The notes under the pieces: model-generated
Databases searched by the model: none
Seen by the model: only the letters and a program-made list of their open reading frames with translations
Told to the model about the DNA's origin: nothing
Part shown: piece by piece, positions 58,161 to 64,000 of the stretch
Layout of the letters: each line of letters opens with the position of its first letter
Position numbering within the stretch: position 1 is the first letter of the stretch
Program-made: the position numbers and the translations under genes
Assembly (NCBI GenBank): GCA_023653785.1
Contig: JAMKCH010010191.1
Span: 1-64,000 of the forward strand
Length of the DNA stretch: 64,000 bases
Source of the DNA: Ophioderma brevispina
Lineage: Eukaryota; Echinodermata; Ophiuroidea; Amphilepidida; Ophiodermatidae
Direction of reading: 5' to 3'

Positions 58161-59600
58161 TTTGAATTATTATTATTTACCCCTCAAAAAGTGGTCATCT
58201 TGAAGGTTCGAATTATCTCAAATACAGACCTTCATGGGGCTTCGCCCCCCTGGACCCCCGGCAGTGCTTCAGCTTCTACATATCCCACTCGTTAAAGACA
58301 TTAACGCTCGTTATGTGTTACTTCCCTTTGGGCATTGCTCGTCTCAGTGAGCAAATTTTGGAAACCATCTTTTCTTTGAATTGATTACTATTTACCCCTC
58401 AAAAAGTGCCAATCTTGAAGGTCTGAAAGCTCAAATCCAAGAGCTACCGGGGGCTCCGCCCCCTGGACCCCCACAGGGCTCTAAACCGGGACTGGCTGGA
58501 CCCCCACCGTTTAAGGCTTTTCCAGCTGCGCTCTTGTGTCAGGCACTTGTGGTGTGCAGTGTGGTTCGAACGATCAACAAGAAAAATGTCTCTGAGGGCA
58601 TCTAGACGTAGGAAAGTGGGCCCGCACCGCATGCCAAAGTTTCAGGTTTTTAAAACCGAGTCTTTGACAAAAGCTAACGATCACTATGATTCAAAGGGAT
58701 TCTTAACAGGAAAACTGCAGCAAAAATTTTTTTCAGTTGACACCCCCCTGACACAATGTCTAGCGACGGCCTGCCCCTCGCTGTTGAAAGTTTCATTTAT
58801 TAATGACAACACGAGAATATAAAACAAAAATAATCAACGGAGACACACTTTTGACAACTAATTTGGAGTATTTATGCCACTGACTACACTATAAAAAATC
58901 TTAGTTTTACATGCCTTCTAGGGAAATAGGCATATAGAGGGAGCTATATTCTACACATTCTGACTTTTTAGGCCTATATGCAAGATTCCCGCCATGGATT
59001 TTATGGATTTTGGGGACGGTAATAGCTCTTGCATGTCCTATTGGATATCAGTGTCAAAAAATTGTGTCGCCATTGCTTAAATTGCTCTAAAAAATAAAAG
59101 AGAAAGTTTGCATGGGACCCCCGCGCTGGGGCTCTGCACCTATACCAACCGTTAAAGACATTTTGCGCTGTGTATACTGTATAGTTCCCCGGCAGTACAA
59201 GCTTAGGCCTACTGCCCATTTCAGTGAGCTAACTTAGAAAACAGTCTTTTCTTTGAATTGATTATAATTACCCCCCATCTTGAAAAGGTTCTTGAATAGC
59301 TCAAATCAAGAGCTTCCGGGGTGCTCCGCCGTCCCCTGGACCCCTGGCATAGCTCGGCACCCCACCCATTCAGGGTCTTGTCCGGTTTGCGCCCCTTTTT
59401 TAGTGCAGTCACAAGAAAGGTCTTTACTATCTATTTAAGAAAGTTTTTAATGGTCCTTAAGTGGGTCCCGAACCGCATGCCGTAGTTGCATTGGTTTTTA
59501 TACGCTCACTACGCTTCAAATGACTCCGTACGCAGCAATAACATTTCTTCAGTTTACACCCCCCCTGCAAATGTCTAGCGACGGCCCTGTTTGGTTCTAC
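58020..59600 (+). repeat. Tandem array with GGGGGCTCCGCCCCC hairpin cores
   Basis: Units of about 210-220 bp run 'tcttttctttgaattgatta', 'tttacccctcaaaaagtg', 'tcttgaaggtt', 'gctcaaatccaagagct', 'gggggctccgccccctggac', 'cgttaaagacatt', 'gcgctcg', 'cagtgagcaaa'. Hairpin cores lie near 58027, 58234, 58448 and 59317, with related pieces near 59115. A longer register is seen too: 58610-58795 ('accgcatgcc', 'tcagttgacaccccc', 'aatgtctagcgacggcc') recurs at 59470-59595. An unrelated ~250-bp patch lies at 58810-59080. Confidence 0.8.
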
Positions 59601-59822
59601 GCATTTAGCGGCTATGCACAGAAGAGATATCTATAGGGGCACCTAATACAAGGTATTCAGATCTTTTGAGTTCTAATCTATGAATTACTAATATGAAGGA
59701 GGGGGGGGGGTGGGGACTGGCGCCGCCGCCACTGATCACATCCTAACTAAACATTTTTTAGCCTTAAGATTTCACAGAGTATGCTTTCCTGTATAGACAC
59801 CAAAATATAAGGTCCCTGGCCT
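59601..59822. other. Unrecognised stretch with a possible MITE end
   Basis: 'tggcgccgccgccactg' at about 59719-59735 resembles a hAT-like right terminus (reverse strand CAGTGGCGGCGGCGCCA), next to a G10 run. No matching left end was found. Confidence 0.25.
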
Positions 59823-60210
59823 GATCGCTAATAGACCTCGTCCCAGGGACCCCAATTTTACCGAAGTGGTTCAAATTTATTTGTATCAGAAGAAGCTACT
59901 ATTCTTTCTACAATTTTACCCTGTGAAATCTTAGGGCTAAAGGAATTTTTGGTTTTTGGATGTTATGAGCGAAAATGTCTCTCTTTGGTCGACCAATATT
60001 AATTTTTACACAGTACTTAATGGGAGTCGCAAATCCGTTTTAGCTCTCACCTCAAAACGGTTTGAAATATCGGTGCTGAACTTTACAGATGGGGTTTTTG
60101 GGGTTAAGGCCATTTCTATCAAGATGAAAAATTTATAGACTAAAATCGGGCCATCCCCCTTTAACCATTTTCGTAAAATGTGGGGTTCTGGGACGAGGCT
60201 CTTTGCGATC
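59823..60210. mobile_element. Foldback element with ~46-bp inverted arms
   Basis: The left arm (59823-59875: GATCGCTAATAGACCTCGTC then CCAGGGACCCC…ATTTTACCG…TGGTT) matches the reverse complement of 60160-60210 (GATCGCAAAGAGCCTCGTCC then CAGAACCCC…ATTTTACG…TGGTT) at roughly 80%. The interior is about 285 bp and includes a 60-codon chance frame (59956-60138). No target-site duplication is obvious outside GATCGC. I infer a MITE or foldback element of undetermined superfamily. Confidence 0.65.
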
Positions 60211-60430
60211 GGGGCTATACCTTCACGCATGCCTGACGTGTGCTGTGGAAGATGCCCTGGGTGTTAATCGAACCGTGTGTTCTCTTTTCGATGATAAAGT
60301 TAAGTCTGTCAAGTTATTTTGTGCTCAGGATCGATGACTCGTCTGACCTACGGACCAACACTGTACATGACTCTCCGAGTGTCCCGACCATGCAAGCCTC
60401 CCGGGTAGGGAGGATTTTTGGATTTTGGTC

Positions 60431-60876
60431 GGGTACCCATGCTCGTTCCCAAAAAGAGGGACTAGCTGCAATGCGGGACACCAGCTAGGGGTATGACATT
60501 CAAATAATCAGTTCTAGTCCCGCTAGGGGGTATAAATTCAGGTAAGATTGTGCCTGGCTCATTGAAAAAAAGGTGAAAATTAACTTTAACATGTCAGTAA
60601 AATAGCCCTGCAGTGTGTAAATTTTTCTACAAGTAAAGTACAGTGTTATTGTTCTCATCTATTGGTTCTTTAAAAGGAATATTTTTCTTCACGTAGCTTG
60701 AAAGTAGGTCCCGCTAGGGGTATATTTTAGCCGCAAATTGGTCCCGTTAGGGGTAATTTTCATCGAAAACGGGTATATTTTCAACTTGAATACTGGTCCG
60801 TTAGGGGTATATTTCACTGAAAACATTGGTCCAGTTAGGGGTCCTTTCAGTAACCCTGGAACGAGCATGGGTACCC
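60431..60876. mobile_element. Segment bounded by a perfect 19-bp inverted repeat, with an internal minisatellite
   Basis: GGGTACCCATGCTCGTTCC at 60431-60449 is exactly inverted at 60858-60876. Between them 'agtcccgctaggggtata', 'ggtcccgttaggggtaattt' and 'ggtccgttaggggtatattt' recur (near 60517, 60708, 60751, 60796 and 60832). The latter four are about 36-45 bp apart, forming a minisatellite. Just outside lies a C/G run with 'ccggggggcaagcc'. The long minus frame 60689-61081 and plus frame 60738-60959 are repeat-derived. Perfect arms with a repeat interior suggest a mobile foldback, but no TSD is visible. Confidence 0.55.
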
Positions 60877-61155
60877 AACAAACCCTGAGAACCCCCCCCC
60901 CCACCCCGGGGGGCAAGCCATGGGCGCCTAGAGCACCCTGGCCTAACACTATTGCATAACCTGTACCTTCTACCCAATGCAGTATGCAAGGAGTAATGCC
61001 AATCAAGGGTGATTCCAAAATATAGTGGTCTAATACATTTCCATGCTGGCGTGCGTGTGTGTCGTGTCTGTCGGTCGTCAATACAGTGATGAATTCTAAG
61101 TTGGATGGATCAAGTACACACTACAAATGTCAAAATACAGCAAATAAAAGATTTA
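60877..61155. other. Short unrecognised stretch
   Basis: Starts with C11 and CCCCGGGGGG runs (60891-60915). Nothing else is recognisable. Confidence 0.3.
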
Positions 61156-61510
61156 GGGGGACCGGGGCCGGTTCAACACGGGCACGATGCACACCATTAC
61201 CGATCATGCGTTCTAGCAGAAGTGACTCCAAGCTGATGCTCAAATATATGTTGCACCCCTCATTAATGCATGTACCTGCCTAACTAAACGGCGGTTGCTA
61301 CGCCAGGGTTAAAATCTAAAAAAAACTGTTTTTGAGCACCTAAGTAAAATGGAGAAAACATGAAACTGTTGTTTATGTGAAGTTAACGCCTGAGGAGAAG
61401 CTGTGTAGTTTGGCGAAGGAATGACTGCTATTTGAGGGTTGCATATCACCTAAAGTTGTAGATTGTAAGATTACTGAATTGGGGGTAGGGGGTGCAATGA
61501 ATGGCTGCCA

Positions 61511-61576
61511 CCCCCCCCCCCCCCCCCCCCCCCCCTGATCGGGTCAATTGCAACAGCTGTTGGTTGCAACTGACCC
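61511..61576. repeat. C25 run followed by a 14-bp-stem palindrome
   Basis: Twenty-five consecutive C (61511-61535) precede GGGTCAATTGCAAC and its near-perfect inverted partner GTTGCAACTGACCC with an 8-nt loop. One stem mismatch. It may be a tail-to-tail joint of two TIR ends. Homopolymer length is unreliable in most assemblies. Confidence 0.75.
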
Positions 61577-61876
61577 CTATATATTTCCATGGTGTTAAAC
61601 AAGGTTTAAATAGGATTTAGGGGTTGGTTGTTTGATTATTGTAAATCTCTGAAAGGAGAAAAAATTTTAAAGTTGTACTGTATGAATCCTTTAAAGGTGC
61701 GAAGGTGCAATATTAGTGGTTTATTAGGACACTCAAAAGAGTTCTTACGTTGTATTTTGCCCAACAGAAATGTCTAAGGGAAACAAAAAGTGATTTTATT
61801 TGCTTTTCATGTCATTAGGTACATATGCTGAATTTTAGTATTTGCTCCTATACGAAATTAGATATCTCACAATTGT

Positions 61877-62007
61877 TGTACCAATACAGTTCTCAGCTTA
61901 TCCTTTCAGATGGGGATATATTGAAGGAACAAGCTTAGCATCAGATTCAAAAATTCAGGGTTTTCGATTTTTTTTCGTGATACTATATGTGACACATCTC
62001 TCGTTGC
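61877..62007 (+). repeat. Dispersed repeat copy (partner at 9.96 kb)
   Basis: Counterpart of 9955-10088, sharing 'tatcctttcagatggggata', 'tcagattcaaaa' and 'catctctcgttgc'. It lies within the proposed 2.3-kb element, so the 10-kb copy may be a relic of another insertion. Confidence 0.55.
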
Positions 62008-63470
62008 CACCTTTATAGATTTTTTTCATTAATAAGCGTCTATGCAGATAGTCATGATGGGACATAGGCCCCGGGCATAGGCCCTAGTTATGATTTAACT
62101 GATATTATCTGACAATTCAAACAGACACTGAATTTTAAGTTCAGAAAGTTTTGAAATGATCAATTTAAAAAGTTATTTTAATGTTCTAAGAAGTTGTGAT
62201 GGGAGTCAGCCGCTCAAAAATGTGGAAGCTGTTTAACGAGTTATTCATGGTAAGAATTAAGTCTTTTTACATATTTTTTCTTCATTTTAGTTCCCTTATA
62301 TTTTAGGTTCCCTTATTTAATTTTGGTGGCTATAAGGCTTCACTTTAATTTAGTGCTTTAGTCAGCACTATTGGGCTCTTGTCTGTGCTTTTTACCAAAT
62401 GTTAGAAATAAATAAAAAAGGAGTTTTGATGTGTATCATGTACTGATAAATGACTTCGAAAAAATGACTTGATGAGTGACTTGGAAAATGAGATTTACTA
62501 AATTTAATGATGAAACATTTTCATCTAAATAAACAAAAATTAAGTGCAAACTCAAAATGAAATGTTATTCAAAATAAGGAGACACAATCAGTTTGTTGTG
62601 CATTGATTAACTTCCTTGCAGAGCGCATGTGGCATAACGTATCTAAAGTATGATTTTTTTATTAGCACAGCCTACAATAATGTAGCGTATAAATTAGTGA
62701 TTTTGTCAGCATTATTAGCAATATTATTAAGTGTGATGTTGGCATTTACATGTATTGAACCTTTTCTCTGCAAGTGTTAGCATTGATATTAAGTGTTAGT
62801 ATATTTTTCACAATTAGGCCTATGTTATAAATTTCTTTATAATTATATAACATTTCCCTTGAATATGTATTATAGAATGTTCTCCAACAATTTGTATTAG
62901 CATGTTCTTAATTGTTATGGGAGCCTATGTTAGCATTATTGTGCTCATGTGAGAATAGAATACATCAGATAATTCGCACAAGCCATACTATACACACAAT
63001 TATTCATACATGCCATTATGACAAAGGTAATGCATAAGTAACAGAGCACTGAATGTTTGACGTGTACCAAAAGATTCAGTGAAAGGTGTTATTAGTATTT
63101 CAAACGTTGCTGAGCTGCATAATTGTTATCTTGAAGTTGTGATATTGTGTTGCATATTTTAATGATGAACTTCTCGATCTATACTGGAATAACTTTGTGT
63201 TTTCTTTTCTTTATGGATGTGTTGCAATTGCCCCACACTAGAGTTGCAAACTGACCCCGTAGTATGGGGCACGTTGCAAACAATTGAACCTGTTTTAAAA
63301 TAATCACAGCTCAAAAAAACTACATGCCTGTTAGACTCAAACCCAGCTCAAAATAAAGGGTCTGACATATGACCTTTCAATGAATGTTTGTGGTTACCTG
63401 TAACCACACTAGTTAGTTACTACAAATCAATTGGGAAAAAAAGTGTTGCAACCGGCCCCGGTCTCCCCTA

Positions 63471-64000
63471 CGAAAACCACCAACAGCAGTTTGAATAAAA
63501 TACAGCAAAAGGAGTTTAAAAAGAGAGAGAGAAAAGCAAACAAACAAGGACAACATCACAATTACAAAAATCCCACACACAAAATTTGGATCACATCGCG
63601 GCATTGTTAAAACCAAATAAGGAGATATTACTCTTGTTGGAGTCTTCAAGTAACCTATTAATCTTTTCAGCAATTTTATTCGATGGTTTATTAAACATAT
63701 TATACATGGAAACACTGTTGGGCCTCTAATCACTGATCTCTATAGATTCAGGTTCAACATCTAGAAAAAAACATGGTACGATACCTGCATGATGCACAAG
63801 AATGCAATTGAAATAGCGACCTCATACAGCAACCTTTGACCGGCGATCCCCATTACGTCATTTTCCCTCGTGTTGCAAGAAACTCGCCATTGTACAGACT
63901 GTTGAAAGGAGCTGAGTGCTGATTAAAGTTTTATATGTTTCGATGCGGGGGGATTTACATTGTGTGATTTTTTCTGATATATACCTCATATTTAGAGATC
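63471..64000. other. Unrecognised end of window
   Basis: The 106-codon minus frame 63413-63733 overlaps the TIR of the preceding element and has a hydrophobic stretch but no family resemblance. No splice or repeat signal was found up to the window end. Confidence 0.3.

Larger units (their letters stand above)
61156..63468. mobile_element. Putative 2.3-kb TIR element, TA-flanked, with internal TTGCAAC palindromes
   Basis: The left GGGGGACCGGGGCCGGTTCA (61156, then ACAC) matches the inverted right end (reverse strand GGGGAGACCGGGGCCGGTTG then CAACAC; 63443-63468) apart from two small indels. Each end abuts TA (61154-61155 and 63469-63470). Interior features include C25 (61511-61535), a palindrome GGGTCAaTTGCAAC…GTTGCAAcTGACCC (61541-61576), a TGCCCCA…TGGGGCA pair with three TTGCAA words (63224-63280), and the dispersed repeat at 61877-62007. 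No transposase-like frame was seen. The ends could belong to one element or to two fragments of related elements. Confidence 0.55.

Noticed and set aside
59560..59735. hAT-like MITE with right end TGGCGCCGCCGCCACTG
   Set aside because: No matching left terminus or 8-bp duplication could be located.
60689..61081. 130-codon minus-strand open frame with repeated peptide
   Set aside because: The peptide repeats follow the 36-45-bp minisatellite.

Overview
This is animal nuclear DNA with almost no protein-coding content. The only open frames longer than about 130 codons run through repeats. I see no rRNA, tRNA, CRISPR array, operon or prokaryotic signal. The base composition is AT-rich, interrupted by short GC-rich islands and long homopolymer runs. 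Repeat copies differ by very many one-base indels, which could be old divergence, uncorrected long-read error, or both. The frequent TAGGCCTA-type motif, the repeat styles and the LINE types suggest a marine invertebrate, perhaps an echinoderm or other ambulacrarian. That is a guess, and nothing here names a species.

DNA transposons and foldback elements, mostly non-autonomous, are the best supported content. (1) 2953-4270: about 42-bp terminal inverted repeats (TIRs) flanked by TA. (2) hAT-like MITEs with 8-bp target duplications (TSDs) at 13453-13609 and 51157-51310, each nested inside a LINE fragment, with relatives at 34989-35130, 21810-21970 and 47920-48083. (3) 48786-49366: TIRs flanked by TTAA. 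(4) 45199-45883: TIR-like ends. (5) 59823-60210: inverted arms of about 46 bp. (6) 60431-60876: 19-bp inverted ends around a minisatellite. (7) 61156-63468: TIRs flanked by TA, with internal palindromes.

Two non-LTR retrotransposon (LINE) remnants are recognisable from reverse transcriptase and C-terminal motifs: 12965-13745 and 50975-51990, both on the + strand and both broken.

Tandem and segmental repeats fill much of the rest. There is a ~300-bp tandem pair at 8965-9605. A mixed satellite block runs from 16.8 to 19.6 kb. GT-bearing duplicates lie at 22.4-22.9 kb and two minisatellites at 23.5-24.6 kb. Arrays lie at 38.96-39.51 kb and 46.7-47.6 kb, and a 1.03-kb tandem duplication at 42.6-44.7 kb. 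A polypurine and GC-hairpin array spans 56.6-59.6 kb. A ~0.8-kb sequence occurs at 5.8 kb and again at 55.1 kb, the second copy attached to a decayed open reading frame.

Possible host exons are few: an internal exon at 21409-21595 and a short terminal exon at 42001-42111, both + strand and both unidentified. The window may be mostly intronic or intergenic DNA of unidentified genes.
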